Position numbers and translations under genes: made by a program
In this document: positions 26,876 through 35,635 of the stretch, one piece after another
How positions within the stretch are numbered: position 1 is the stretch's first letter
How the letters are laid out: each line of letters begins with the position of its first letter
Origin: Hyphomonas oceanitis SCH89
GTDB taxonomy: Bacteria > Pseudomonadota > Alphaproteobacteria > Caulobacterales > Hyphomonadaceae
Direction: 5' to 3'
Assembly: GCF_000685295.1 (NCBI RefSeq)
Contig: NZ_ARYL01000026.1
Location: 1 to 57,811 of the forward strand
DNA: 57,811 nt
The notes under the pieces: generated by a model
What the model was told of the DNA's origin: nothing
The model's database searches: none
The model's input: the letters and a program-made list of their open reading frames with translations, nothing else

Positions 26876-27295
26876 CTGTAAGTCGTCCGTCTCTTTGGCC
26901 TGATCCAGCCTATTCCCACTCGATGATGAACGAGGATAAAATACTAAATCAAATCAGTGTTATACAGAAAGCTGTGGATAAACGTACCGTCATTCCACAG
27001 ATTATCCAGCTTGGCTGGGTTCTCGATGATGAACGCCCGGATCAAGATACAAGTTGACAGACTTCTGATCAACGCAGCAACCTCTTCACTATCGAAAAGT
27101 CATATTGCAGATCACCCAATCTGTGTCTCCAAAACCACAGCCCCTACCCCGCCCTCAATCTCCTCCTGTTTGGACAACTACACGCCGGACAAAGGATGAA
27201 ATCGCGAGCGGGATATCGATCTATTACCTCTGATTCTGACGGTATCTCTGACTTCTCCGTTCCAATTCGATCACTCGTCATCACGACCTTAGCGG
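26876..27295. other. AT-rich intergenic region with a perfect DnaA box
   Basis: About 420 bases with no supported gene. It is more AT-rich than its surroundings and separates the core-metabolism genes from the sulfatase island. TGTGGATAA at 26973-26981 is the reverse complement of the consensus DnaA box TTATCCACA, and TTATCCAGC near 27001 is a one-off match. Two boxes are too few to call an origin. Short frames such as 26957-27199 show no signal. Confidence 0.5.
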
Positions 27296-28222
27296 CTATT
27301 CCTTATCATAGACGACCCGGAAACCGATATGGTTGGCCGAAAAATCGAGTTCTTGGAAAATCCTTGCCGCAGGGCGGTAGCGGCGGCAAAAATTGTCAGC
27401 ACAGAGAAAGGATCCTCCCTTGAGCAAGCCCCGATTGTGATCGATATCTTTGTCGGCTACCCACTCCCACACATTGCCCGTCATATCATATAGACCGTAG
27501 CCATTTGGTGGATAACATCCCGTTGGAGCGGATTGTACAAACCCATCGCTCCCTGTGTTTGTGAATGGAAATATGCCCTGCCATGTATTGGCACGATATG
27601 GCTCTAAGCTTGGCGCCACCTCGCCCCATTCATATGTAGCGCGGTCCAACCCGCCACGAGCAGCATACTCCCATTCCGCCTCCGTTGGTAGACGCCCGCC
27701 CCTCCAGTGAGCAAATGCAAGAGCATCGGCGTAGGCGATGTGAACAACTGGATGCGCCCACTTGTCGTCGAGCGATGAGCCAGGCCCCTCGGGTTGCCGC
27801 CATGAGGCCGCGCGGACGAAGCGCCATCCACCTGTGTGTCCATCACCGGAAAGAACAAACACGGCTGAGCCCGGCACCAATAGCTCATTGGGAATGTCCG
27901 GGTGCATGCCAGTTGAGGGCTTGCGTTCAGCCAGCGTCAGATAGCCAGTGGCCTCCACGAAGTTGGCGAACTCCCTGTTCGTCACTTCTCTTGCATCGAT
28001 CCGGAATGCTTCAACTTCAACAGTTCTCACCGGTCTCTCGTCAGGAGATCGGTCAGAGCTATCCCGTACAAACCGTCCACTGGGTAAGTCGACAATCGAT
28101 TGTTCATGTTCTCCTGGACAGGTCTTAGAAACGTCCGCGTTTGCTGCGGCACCATGTGAAATCAAAAACACGCACAGAAGGATGTATCTCCAGACCGTCA
28201 GTTTGGTATATCTAGGACTCAA
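27296..28222 (-). CDS. Exported formylglycine-generating enzyme (sulfatase activator)
   Basis: A 308-residue FGE-sulfatase (SUMF1-type) domain protein. It would oxidise the active-site Cys of type I sulfatases to C-alpha-formylglycine with O2. The copper-binding catalytic pair is present as Cys274 and Cys279 in KGGSFLCADNFCRRYRPAAR, which separates genuine FGEs from look-alikes. GRLPTEAEWEYAARGG and GLYDMTGNVWEWVAD are family hallmarks. A TTG at 28222, preceded by AAAGGA, gives a clean signal peptide ending AAANAD. A GTG at 28264 is the upstream alternative. The protein thus seems periplasmic, like its presumed substrate sulfatase at 29242-31005. Confidence 0.88.
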   Translation of the reverse strand: MSPRYTKLTVWRYILLCVFLISHGAAANADVSKTCPGEHEQSIVDLPSGRFVRDSSDRSPDERPVRTVEVEAFRIDAREVTNREFANFVEATGYLTLAERKPSTGMHPDIPNELLVPGSAVFVLSGDGHTGGWRFVRAASWRQPEGPGSSLDDKWAHPVVHIAYADALAFAHWRGGRLPTEAEWEYAARGGLDRATYEWGEVAPSLEPYRANTWQGIFPFTNTGSDGFVQSAPTGCYPPNGYGLYDMTGNVWEWVADKDIDHNRGLLKGGSFLCADNFCRRYRPAARIFQELDFSANHIGFRVVYDKE

Positions 28223-28325
28223 TGTCGAAATCCTTTTGAATCTTGGTCCAAGGGCGACATGCACACATGAAGAATCCTCCGGATATATCGGTTCAGCTCA
28301 TACTGAATTGGCTTTGATTGGCAGG

Positions 28326-29240
28326 TCAGTTGTCTGCCGCAAGCCATAATATATATTGTTCCAGCCAAGCCGCACTGGTGGTCCCCTTCCTCAATGTACC
28401 AAACCCGTGGCCGCCGCGGCTGTATAGATGGAACTCGAGGGATCCCGCCATCTCTGACAGAACCTTTGGGAGGCTGAACCCTCCCTGCTCGAATAGTGGA
28501 TCATCAGACGCGATGGCCAAGAATATCGGAATTGTCAGGTCAGATTCGATCGATTGTGACATGGGTGGATAGATCAGGGCAGCCTTATCTATGAAAGTTC
28601 CGCTCGCACCATTCTCCAAGGCTTTCATCACGGACATACCCCCTGCGGAAAAGCCGATCAGACTTACTTTCCCGGACGTACAATCGTATTCGGGGCAGCT
28701 CTCCGACACATAGCGAATGGCAGTTCCAAGATCCTCAATCGCCGGATGATAGGGTTTTCGGTCCTGCTTCCCAAGATTAGCAAACTGCTTGGCCATCTGA
28801 TCCAGAAACTCGCTAGGCGATCTTGGAGTCTCTCGGGTCCGATATTTCAGAACAAATGCCGTATACCCCTCTTCGGCTAGGCGCTGTGCAACAGGAAAGC
28901 CTTCATTCTCAACGGACACGAAGGCATATCCACCACCGGGTACGACAATGACCGACTTGCCATTATTGTTTTTCGCTGAGGGGCGCACTGGATACAAGTC
29001 TGGACTGGTGACATTCCGGACAATAAGCTGGTTCAGGAAATGTTCCCATTGCTCCTGATTCTCGGTCCCTAAGCCCAACGTGACGACCTCTGCGTCGGGC
29101 GCCGACACTGGAACTGGCACATCAGGCAATTTTATCTGCCGCGCATCCTCCTGGATGGGCGCGAGGGTTTCAGGTGTCTGGCACGATACAATGCCTGCCA
29201 TGATCAGACCAAGCGCAATGCTTTTGCTCCAAAGACACAT
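28326..29240 (-). CDS. Lipoprotein alpha/beta-hydrolase (BD-FAE/acetyl-esterase-like)
   Basis: A 304-residue protein with a lipoprotein signal peptide; the lipobox IVSC puts the lipid on Cys20. The alpha/beta-hydrolase core shows the oxyanion segment VVPGGGYAFVS, the nucleophile Ser198 in GFSAGG, an Asp in IASDDPLF and the terminal His in SRGGHGFG. The family includes acetyl-xylan and feruloyl esterases acting on decorated glycans. The start ATG 29240 lies one base after the sulfatase stop. It sits between the sulfatase and its activator, suggesting removal of acyl groups from the same substrate. Confidence 0.87.
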   Translation of the reverse strand: MCLWSKSIALGLIMAGIVSCQTPETLAPIQEDARQIKLPDVPVPVSAPDAEVVTLGLGTENQEQWEHFLNQLIVRNVTSPDLYPVRPSAKNNNGKSVIVVPGGGYAFVSVENEGFPVAQRLAEEGYTAFVLKYRTRETPRSPSEFLDQMAKQFANLGKQDRKPYHPAIEDLGTAIRYVSESCPEYDCTSGKVSLIGFSAGGMSVMKALENGASGTFIDKAALIYPPMSQSIESDLTIPIFLAIASDDPLFEQGGFSLPKVLSEMAGSLEFHLYSRGGHGFGTLRKGTTSAAWLEQYILWLAADN

Positions 29241-29241
29241 T

Positions 29242-31005
29242 TTATTCGTCCACTTCGTGAGTCCCGCTCGGAAGGAGCACCTCATCCGAATACATGCATT
29301 TCGAAGCATTCACGCTGGCTTCATATCCATAACGAACAGCTTTGACATCAATGCAGGCGATTGCCGGTATTCGGGTGCCACCAGTATAGACGCGCCATTC
29401 CGTGTCGCTTTCGCCTTCATATCGCCAGGCCAGTGAGGCGCCCTCTGTTGGCGAGGATAGTGTTATATTGACGGCCTGGTCAGACATTTTTTCAATTCGA
29501 AGGTTCGGTGCAAGGGTCACAGGCTGATGACCAGCAGGCCACATCATCTCAACCATTTCCCGCTCGGTGACCGCTGACCAGTCCGGTGTCCTGAGCAGCC
29601 AGTCGTCAAGTGCTCCCGCCAGTCGGTTCTGGACGGCGGACAGTCTCTCCTCACCCGCAAGATTGCGCGTCTCTTCCGGGTCCCCCAGCGTGTCATACAT
29701 TTCGACCGTCGGACGAGGTGTATCGAAATAGCTATTCTGCAAACGGCTCAGACCGTTCGTCGCGCTCAATGCACGGAAGGCCTGCATCGACCGGAGTTCT
29801 TCCCGAAATGCGATCCGCGGCAGCAATGGAACCTCCGGCCGGTAATTCCGGATTAGCTTGTATCTTTCATCCCGAACGGCCTTCATGCGGTCCATCGCGC
29901 TGTCCATGCGGTCACTTGATGCAAATACGTATTGATTTGGGAAATCGCGGTCAGAGCCCAGAAAATCCCGACCCTGAATCCATGCGGGCACGGACGTGTC
30001 CGCCGTCGACAGAATAGTCGGAGCAAGATCGACAAAACTTACGAGCTCATCGCGCACCTCACCTGCGTGCTCGCCGCCCGGCAGACGTATCATCAGCGGC
30101 ACACGAATACCCGAATCGTAGAGGGAGCGCTTTGCGCGCGGAAACCCATCGCCATGGTCCGTCGTCACAATCACAATAGTGTTGTCAGCCAGGCCATCCG
30201 CCTCAAGATCGGAAAGCAGAACTTGGAGTTTCTTCTCCGTAAAGGCGATGTTGTCATACTGGGCCGCGATCTCTTGCCTGACCTCGGGTGTATCGGGCAG
30301 CCAGGGAGGCACGATGACGTCGGCGGGGCGGGTCAGCTTTTCTTTTCCGGCGAGCAGTTTCGAATTTCGAGCCGCTGTTTTGACGGCAAGATCGGTCGTG
30401 CGCACAGCTTGCTCGGGGAACAGGAAGGATTCATGCGTCGTGGCAAGCGTGACCATGCCGAAGAAAGGCTGCCCAGAAGCCCGCCCGCGCCAGCTCGCCT
30501 CCACACTGTCGTCATCCCAGATCGTAAATGGCGTTCCGAACTGATAGTCTTTCTTGTTTGAGATGACCCAGCCACCATACCCAGTGAAGGTATAGTATCC
30601 AGCCTGTCGCATGAGCTCTGGAAAGGCCTTCACCTCAGGTGGTGGCACGGCCGTATACCCAATCTCGTAGCCTGAAGGCTCGTGGGTCGTTCCAAATGCG
30701 TGCGTGCGCATATGCTGCGCGCCCAGGCTTTGCTGATGAACGCCTGTAATGAGAGCCGCGCGCGAGGGCGCACAAACACCCGCTGTCGTGAACGTATTGG
30801 GATATAGGATACTTTCCTCGGCAAACGCATCTAGGATCGGTGTTGTGGCAATCGGATCGCCGAAAGCCCCGATTTTCTGGCTCATGTCCTCAAACACGAC
30901 CAACAGAATGTTAGGCGTCGCCGGCGAGTTCAGCCCAGCGCCCGGTTGAGCCTGGCAGCTGGCAAGCCATGACAGTGCACAGATCAAACATATCCGGAGG
31001 CTCAT
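29242..31005 (-). CDS. Lipoprotein type I sulfatase
   Basis: A 587-residue formylglycine-dependent sulfatase. The signature CAPSR is at residues 78-82 (Cys78 being the residue to be modified), followed by AALITG. Metal-ligand motifs are FED near residue 40 and TTDHGDG in the middle, with the usual lysine in AKRSLYDSGIRVPL. The signal peptide has the lipobox LASC (Cys17), so it is probably anchored to a membrane facing the periplasm or outside. The C-terminal domain is of the sulfamidase-like S1 subgroup; the sulfated substrate is unknown. Its start overlaps the upstream symporter stop (ATGA). Confidence 0.93.
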   Translation of the reverse strand: MSLRICLICALSWLASCQAQPGAGLNSPATPNILLVVFEDMSQKIGAFGDPIATTPILDAFAEESILYPNTFTTAGVCAPSRAALITGVHQQSLGAQHMRTHAFGTTHEPSGYEIGYTAVPPPEVKAFPELMRQAGYYTFTGYGGWVISNKKDYQFGTPFTIWDDDSVEASWRGRASGQPFFGMVTLATTHESFLFPEQAVRTTDLAVKTAARNSKLLAGKEKLTRPADVIVPPWLPDTPEVRQEIAAQYDNIAFTEKKLQVLLSDLEADGLADNTIVIVTTDHGDGFPRAKRSLYDSGIRVPLMIRLPGGEHAGEVRDELVSFVDLAPTILSTADTSVPAWIQGRDFLGSDRDFPNQYVFASSDRMDSAMDRMKAVRDERYKLIRNYRPEVPLLPRIAFREELRSMQAFRALSATNGLSRLQNSYFDTPRPTVEMYDTLGDPEETRNLAGEERLSAVQNRLAGALDDWLLRTPDWSAVTEREMVEMMWPAGHQPVTLAPNLRIEKMSDQAVNITLSSPTEGASLAWRYEGESDTEWRVYTGGTRIPAIACIDVKAVRYGYEASVNASKCMYSDEVLLPSGTHEVDE

Positions 31006-32363
31006 GAATGTATCTCCCTGTCCTTCAACAGTGCCACAATCTGTTCGTGGCGGTCTCTCTTCATGGGATAAAACTGTACAATCAATGCAGCTACGGCCAC
31101 CCCCATCGCGGGCAGCAGAAAGCTCGTCACCCGCAGGCCGGCAATCGTTTCAGGCGCCTGTTCAACATTCGCTACATACCCTATTGCCTGCAGGATCATG
31201 CCAACTGCCCCGACGCCCAGTCCGGAGGCAGCTTTCTGGGAAAACTGGAACAGGCCAAAGAATATGCTTTCATCTCTCACCCCCGTTTTCCACTGTCCGT
31301 ATTCGACCGTGTCCGGGAGCATGGCCCAGAACGCTACAATTGTGGCGGCCGTCCCGACCCCCACCATCGCGGTCAGGGTGAGAAAGAGAGGTTTCGCCTC
31401 AGGCGCCTGAACATAGAGCAGCAGCAGGATCGCGGCATTAATCAGCAGACCAGTCGTCAGCACGAGGGACTTGGATGTGTACCGGGCCATCAGCATCCAT
31501 CCCAGCACCGCCGCTGAAGCTGCCAATGTGTATAGCGTCAGCGCCTCACGCACGGCACCCACCTCTCCGATGATATAGCGCGCATAATATACGATGGACT
31601 TCGTGAAAATCGTGGACGCGACGGTGTTGACCACGACACCCGCAAACAGCACCCAGAAAGCAAGATTGCCTTTCACGGCCCTGAAGGTTGACGAGAGCGT
31701 CAGACTTGATCGCTCCGTCTCTATGCGCTCCTGCACGGACGCGAATGCAATGAAGAAGACGATTTGGGCGATGACGGCATAAATCATGGCTGTCAGCAGG
31801 TAACCATTGGCCAGATTGCCCCGACCAAGCAGTTCGGCGAGCCAGGGCGTTAGAAAGGCGGTCGTAATGGCCCCAAGCGTCGCAAACTGCATACGCGCGC
31901 CTGACAGGGACGTACGTTCCCTGCCGCTTGTCGTCATGGCGGCACTGAGCGAAGCGTAAGGAACGCCGAAAATCGTGTAGACAGTTCGGAAGAAAAGATG
32001 CGTCAGAAAGCATGCGAGTACTGCAGCGTCTGGCCAAAGCACGGGACCGGCGAAAAGCAGGACAAAACTCGCCCCTAGTGAAGGGCCGATGAAGAGAATG
32101 TATGGCCGGTATCGCCCAAATCGCGAACGGGTGCGCGATGCAACAATTCCCATGAACGGATCTGTCACTGCATCCCACAGGAGGGCGACCATGAAGATGG
32201 CCCCTGCCACACCCGGCTCAAGGCCGACGACGTCTGTATAGTAAAACAGAAGATAAAGATTCAGGCCCGTATAAAACAGGTTTAATCCAAAATCTCCTGA
32301 GCCGTACCCAATTATGGAGCTCGCCCTCAAAGGTCTTCCACTGTCCGCCATCGGCTTTCGCAT
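31002..32363 (-). CDS. GPH-family (MelB-like) sugar:cation symporter
   Basis: A 453-residue, twelve-helix transporter of the glycoside-pentoside-hexuronide:cation symporter family. Diagnostic are SIIGYGSGDFGLNLFY near the start, LLWDAVTDPFMGIVASRTRSRFGRYRPYIL, and FWAMLPDTVEYGQWKTG with FFGLFQFSQKAASG in the C-terminal half. It would import the glycoside produced by the surface enzymes. ATG 32363 with AGGGG upstream is chosen over the GTG at 32366. It is the first gene of the leftward operon symporter-sulfatase-hydrolase-FGE. Confidence 0.92.
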   Translation of the reverse strand: MRKPMADSGRPLRASSIIGYGSGDFGLNLFYTGLNLYLLFYYTDVVGLEPGVAGAIFMVALLWDAVTDPFMGIVASRTRSRFGRYRPYILFIGPSLGASFVLLFAGPVLWPDAAVLACFLTHLFFRTVYTIFGVPYASLSAAMTTSGRERTSLSGARMQFATLGAITTAFLTPWLAELLGRGNLANGYLLTAMIYAVIAQIVFFIAFASVQERIETERSSLTLSSTFRAVKGNLAFWVLFAGVVVNTVASTIFTKSIVYYARYIIGEVGAVREALTLYTLAASAAVLGWMLMARYTSKSLVLTTGLLINAAILLLLYVQAPEAKPLFLTLTAMVGVGTAATIVAFWAMLPDTVEYGQWKTGVRDESIFFGLFQFSQKAASGLGVGAVGMILQAIGYVANVEQAPETIAGLRVTSFLLPAMGVAVAALIVQFYPMKRDRHEQIVALLKDREIHS

Positions 32364-32404
32364 CACCCCTAATTATTACTTATTTCGCAGGTTTAGACCA
32401 ATAG

Positions 32405-32425
32405 TTCATCCAATTGGAAGGTTTT
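32405..32425 (-). promoter_or_regulatory. Shared 21-bp operator, copy 1 (symporter-sulfatase promoter)
   Basis: On the minus strand this reads AAAACCTTCC, then four bases, then GGATGAA. It matches the copies at 33230-33250 and 41479-41499 at 18 of 21 positions in all three. The middle is a dyad (TCCAATTGGA). It lies 42 bases upstream of the symporter, in the region divergent from the TetR gene. Confidence 0.8.
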
Positions 32426-32505
32426 TCTGTTGCAACCTGCACAAACCGGCAAGACGCTTTAACAACCTATCTATATAAATTTCTGGTGCTGAAGGGAGAA
32501 ATAAG

Positions 32506-33186
32506 ATGTCCGGCAAAATGGCGCGCAAGCCCGTTCAGGCAAGAGCTGAAGCGACCAAGGCTCGCATCCTTGTGGTCGCGAGACGTCACTTTGCGGAGCG
32601 CGGCTTCGATGCCGCCAATACGCGCGACATTGCGAACGAGGCTGAGGCCTCCCACGCAATGATTCGTTACCACTTCGGCACCAAGGACAAACTGTGGCGA
32701 GAAGCCGTTACGGATATGTTCGAGCGCCTGCGGGCCGAGCTCGGCTTCGAAAATGGCACCCCTCCAGAGCTCAATACACTTGAAGGCTACAGAGCATTCC
32801 TTCGCCGATATATATATTATTGCGCAAAGCACCCTGAACACGCGCGCATCATGATTTCAGAATCAGTTCGCGGGGGGGAGCGGCTGCGATGGATGGTCGA
32901 GAATTTCATTAAGCCCGGTCATGCCGTGTATGCTCGACCTACTCGAAAACACATGGAAGATGGCAACCTTCCGAACGCTTGGCACCCATCCCTGATCTTC
33001 ATGATCACGTCCATCTGCCAGATGCCCTTCGTGCTCGCGGCCGAGGCCCACGAGCTATATGGCGTCGATATTCTCTCCGATGCCGCCATCGAAGCCCATA
33101 TCGATTCAGTTTTTGCTTTCCTCCTCAGGGATCCCTCGCGCATGCGCAGCGACTGGCCGCCTCTGCCCGCTTGGCTTGGCTCCTGA
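32506..33186 (+). CDS. TetR/AcrR-family regulator of the sulfatase/GH3 island
   Basis: A 226-residue regulator. The N-terminal helix-turn-helix (AEATKARILVVARRHFAERGFDAANTRDIANEAEASHAMIRYHFGTKDKLW) is typical TetR. The C-terminal ligand domain is of the DUF1956-like/AcrR type. AAGGGAGAA precedes the ATG. It sits between the divergent symporter operon and the TonB-receptor operon, both of which carry the same dyad operator. This makes it the best candidate for binding those sites, probably as a repressor released by a breakdown product. Confidence 0.9.
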   Translation: MSGKMARKPVQARAEATKARILVVARRHFAERGFDAANTRDIANEAEASHAMIRYHFGTKDKLWREAVTDMFERLRAELGFENGTPPELNTLEGYRAFLRRYIYYCAKHPEHARIMISESVRGGERLRWMVENFIKPGHAVYARPTRKHMEDGNLPNAWHPSLIFMITSICQMPFVLAAEAHELYGVDILSDAAIEAHIDSVFAFLLRDPSRMRSDWPPLPAWLGS

Positions 33187-33229
33187 CTTAAAGTCCCGAG
33201 ATCCTGGTTGACAAAACTTTTTCGACATG

Positions 33230-33250
33230 AAAACCATCCATTCGGATGAA
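33230..33250 (+). promoter_or_regulatory. Shared 21-bp operator, copy 2 (TonB receptor promoter)
   Basis: AAAACCATCC, four bases, GGATGAA. A consensus -35 TTGACA is at 33208-33213, so the operator would cover the -10 region about 17 bases downstream, a repressor position. The receptor start is 35 bases further, behind GGGAGG. Confidence 0.82.
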
Positions 33251-33284
33251 TAACTGGAAAACCAGTCTACCGGGAGGATAATTT

Positions 33285-35576
33285 ATGCTTACTACTCGCC
33301 TGGCCCTGACGGCCTCATGCATTGCACTGGGAACCTGTCTTGCAATGCCGACCTCGGCTCAGGACTCTGTAAATGACGAAGAGCGCAAGCTGGACACCGT
33401 TATGGTGACCGCTACCAAGCGCGCTGAAACGTTGCAGAATGTTCCTGTGGCTGTATCTGCACGATCCGGGGAAGACCTGGAGAAATCGGGGGTCTCCTCG
33501 ATTGAGGGACTGGCCACACTGGTGCCCTCCCTGACATTCACTCAGAGCTCGAATGACCTGAACAGCTCGGTCCGAATTCGCGGTGTCGGAACAGAAGTAT
33601 TTTCTTCTGGCGTCGAGCCAAGCGTTTCCTTTGTCATTGATGATGTTGTTCTCGCCCGTCAGGGCCAGGGCTTTCAGGACCTGGTCGATGTTGAGCGCGT
33701 CGAGGTTCTGCGCGGTCCTCAAAGCACCCTGTTCGGCAAGAATGCATCAGCAGGCGTGATCTCGGTCACAACGCAGGCACCAACGGACACAATGACCGGA
33801 AAGTTGGATGCCACGATTGCCGAAGGCGATGAATATGCCCTGCGCGGAACGCTCGCGGGGCCTTTATCGGACACCGTTTCCGGAAGGCTCACGGCCTTCA
33901 CAAAATCCTTGAAGGGGCACATCAAGAATGCGCCCGACGGACGCGACCTGAATGGATATGACAATTGGGGGGTGCGCGGCAAACTCCTGATAGAGCCCGG
34001 CAACGCGCTCGATCTGACTTTTATCGCCGACTATCGCGATACCCAGCAGGATTGCTGCGCCTACCAGATACGTGACACGTCTACAGCGCTGAACCCGGTC
34101 GTCGGCGCCACCCTGGATGCCCTTCTCGATCCCGTAATTGCCAGCCCCGAGAACCGACAGACCAATCTGAATGCTCCAGTCTACAACAATAGCGAACAGT
34201 GGGGCATGTCCGGCAAGGCCGAGTACATGTTTGACAACGGGTTCACGTTCACCTCGATTACCGCCTACCGGGAATGGGATTTCGAAAACAATATCGACGT
34301 CGATGCTCTGAATTTTGAAGATCCTATCCCGGGTGTCATCACATTTGATCTGAACAGTGGCCAGACCAGCCTTTCACAGACTTCACAGGAGTTTCGCCTC
34401 GCCTCGCCTGAATGGGACCATTTCGACTTCATGATTGGAGCATACCTTTTCGATCTTGATCTCGATCGTTCTTTCCGGCGACGCCTCGAAGCCATGACCG
34501 CTCTAGGCATCGCCGGACAGAGTGGCCAGTTCAACGGATCGGTCGGCAACAAGAACTATGCTGTTTTCGCCAGCGGCAATCTTCGCTTTGGGCAGGGCAC
34601 AACGCTTTTCGGCGGACTGCGCCTGATCGATGAAACGCTTGAATATCAGGTCTTCCGCGATCCCGCGAATACATTGCAACCGGGTGATTTCCCACTCGGC
34701 GGAACAGCGGGGACACCCGCTGATATCGATGGAGAAACGTCTGACACCGCACTTGTAGGTAATATTGGCCTGCGCCATCAATGGAATGACGATGTCATGA
34801 CCTATGTACGCTATGCCCGCGGTTACAAGGGACGTGCTTTTGACGTGATCTTCACCGCGCCGCAGGATACGGAGCCTGTCAATGCCGAACTGTCTGACAG
34901 CTATGAAGCAGGGCTCAAAGTGCAGACACCAAATAGTCGCTTGCAGTTTAACGCTGCCGTCTTCTGGACTGAGTATACAGATTTTCAGGCGCAGGAACGG
35001 GACGTTGCCGCCTCAACCATCGTCGTCGCCAACGCTGGGGAAGTCAGTACGAAAGGGCTGGAGCTGGACGCCAGCGCGCTTCTGACCGACACGACTCTGC
35101 TTCAGGGCGGAATCGCCTATACGGACGCCAAGGTCGAAAGCTTTCCCTTTGCACAATGTTACAGAGGCCAAAGTGAACCGGAAGGCTGTGTAAATGGCGC
35201 CCAGGATCTTTCCGGCGAAGACCTTCCGAATTCTCCGGACTGGCGATTCACTGCCAGCCTTCGCCAGGACATCCCGCTTAGCAGCCAGGTCTTTGACGGC
35301 TTTATTCAACTCGACGGCAGTTGGCAGAGCGAAGTGCAGTTCCAGATCGATCAGAACCCGAATACGGTTCAGGATGGCTATGGCCTTCTCCACCTTAGCG
35401 CTGGGATTGAAGACGAGGACGGCGCCTGGAGTGCCTCTGTTTTCGTTCGCAATTTGCTGGACGAAACTTACGCCGCAAACGTTTTTTCAGATCCGCTCTA
35501 CGCAGGCGTTATCAGCCAGTATTTGCCGCGCGATTCCGAGCGATATGTCGGCGCGCGGCTCACAGCTTCCTTTTGA
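33285..35576 (+). CDS. TonB-dependent outer-membrane receptor (island 1)
   Basis: A 763-residue TonB-dependent transporter. A signal peptide ends at TSAQD, then LDTVMVTATKRAETLQNVPVAVSA forms the TonB box and start of the plug domain. VDVERVEVLRGPQSTLFGKNASAGVISVTT is the plug hallmark, and the 22-strand barrel ends with a terminal Phe (RLTASF). It would carry the intact, sulfated or acylated substrate across the outer membrane. A terminator-like hairpin separates it from the GH3 gene. Confidence 0.93.
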   Translation: MLTTRLALTASCIALGTCLAMPTSAQDSVNDEERKLDTVMVTATKRAETLQNVPVAVSARSGEDLEKSGVSSIEGLATLVPSLTFTQSSNDLNSSVRIRGVGTEVFSSGVEPSVSFVIDDVVLARQGQGFQDLVDVERVEVLRGPQSTLFGKNASAGVISVTTQAPTDTMTGKLDATIAEGDEYALRGTLAGPLSDTVSGRLTAFTKSLKGHIKNAPDGRDLNGYDNWGVRGKLLIEPGNALDLTFIADYRDTQQDCCAYQIRDTSTALNPVVGATLDALLDPVIASPENRQTNLNAPVYNNSEQWGMSGKAEYMFDNGFTFTSITAYREWDFENNIDVDALNFEDPIPGVITFDLNSGQTSLSQTSQEFRLASPEWDHFDFMIGAYLFDLDLDRSFRRRLEAMTALGIAGQSGQFNGSVGNKNYAVFASGNLRFGQGTTLFGGLRLIDETLEYQVFRDPANTLQPGDFPLGGTAGTPADIDGETSDTALVGNIGLRHQWNDDVMTYVRYARGYKGRAFDVIFTAPQDTEPVNAELSDSYEAGLKVQTPNSRLQFNAAVFWTEYTDFQAQERDVAASTIVVANAGEVSTKGLELDASALLTDTTLLQGGIAYTDAKVESFPFAQCYRGQSEPEGCVNGAQDLSGEDLPNSPDWRFTASLRQDIPLSSQVFDGFIQLDGSWQSEVQFQIDQNPNTVQDGYGLLHLSAGIEDEDGAWSASVFVRNLLDETYAANVFSDPLYAGVISQYLPRDSERYVGARLTASF

Positions 35577-35593
35577 TCTAACCTCCACTCCCC

Positions 35594-35624
35594 GGGGCCG
35601 GCTGTAGCCGGCTCCGGTTTTTTT
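35594..35624 (+). terminator. Rho-independent terminator after the TonB receptor
   Basis: A 9-bp stem (GGGGCCGGC / GCCGGCTCC) with a TGTA loop is followed by GG and seven T residues. It ends 11 bases before the GH3 start. It could reduce GH3 and esterase expression relative to the receptor. The next ribosome binding site, AAGGAA, lies directly behind it. Confidence 0.8.
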
Positions 35625-35635
35625 AAGGAACCTAC

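Noticed and set aside
26973..27010. Replication origin
   Set aside because: Only two DnaA-like boxes, no iterons, no replication initiator gene nearby.
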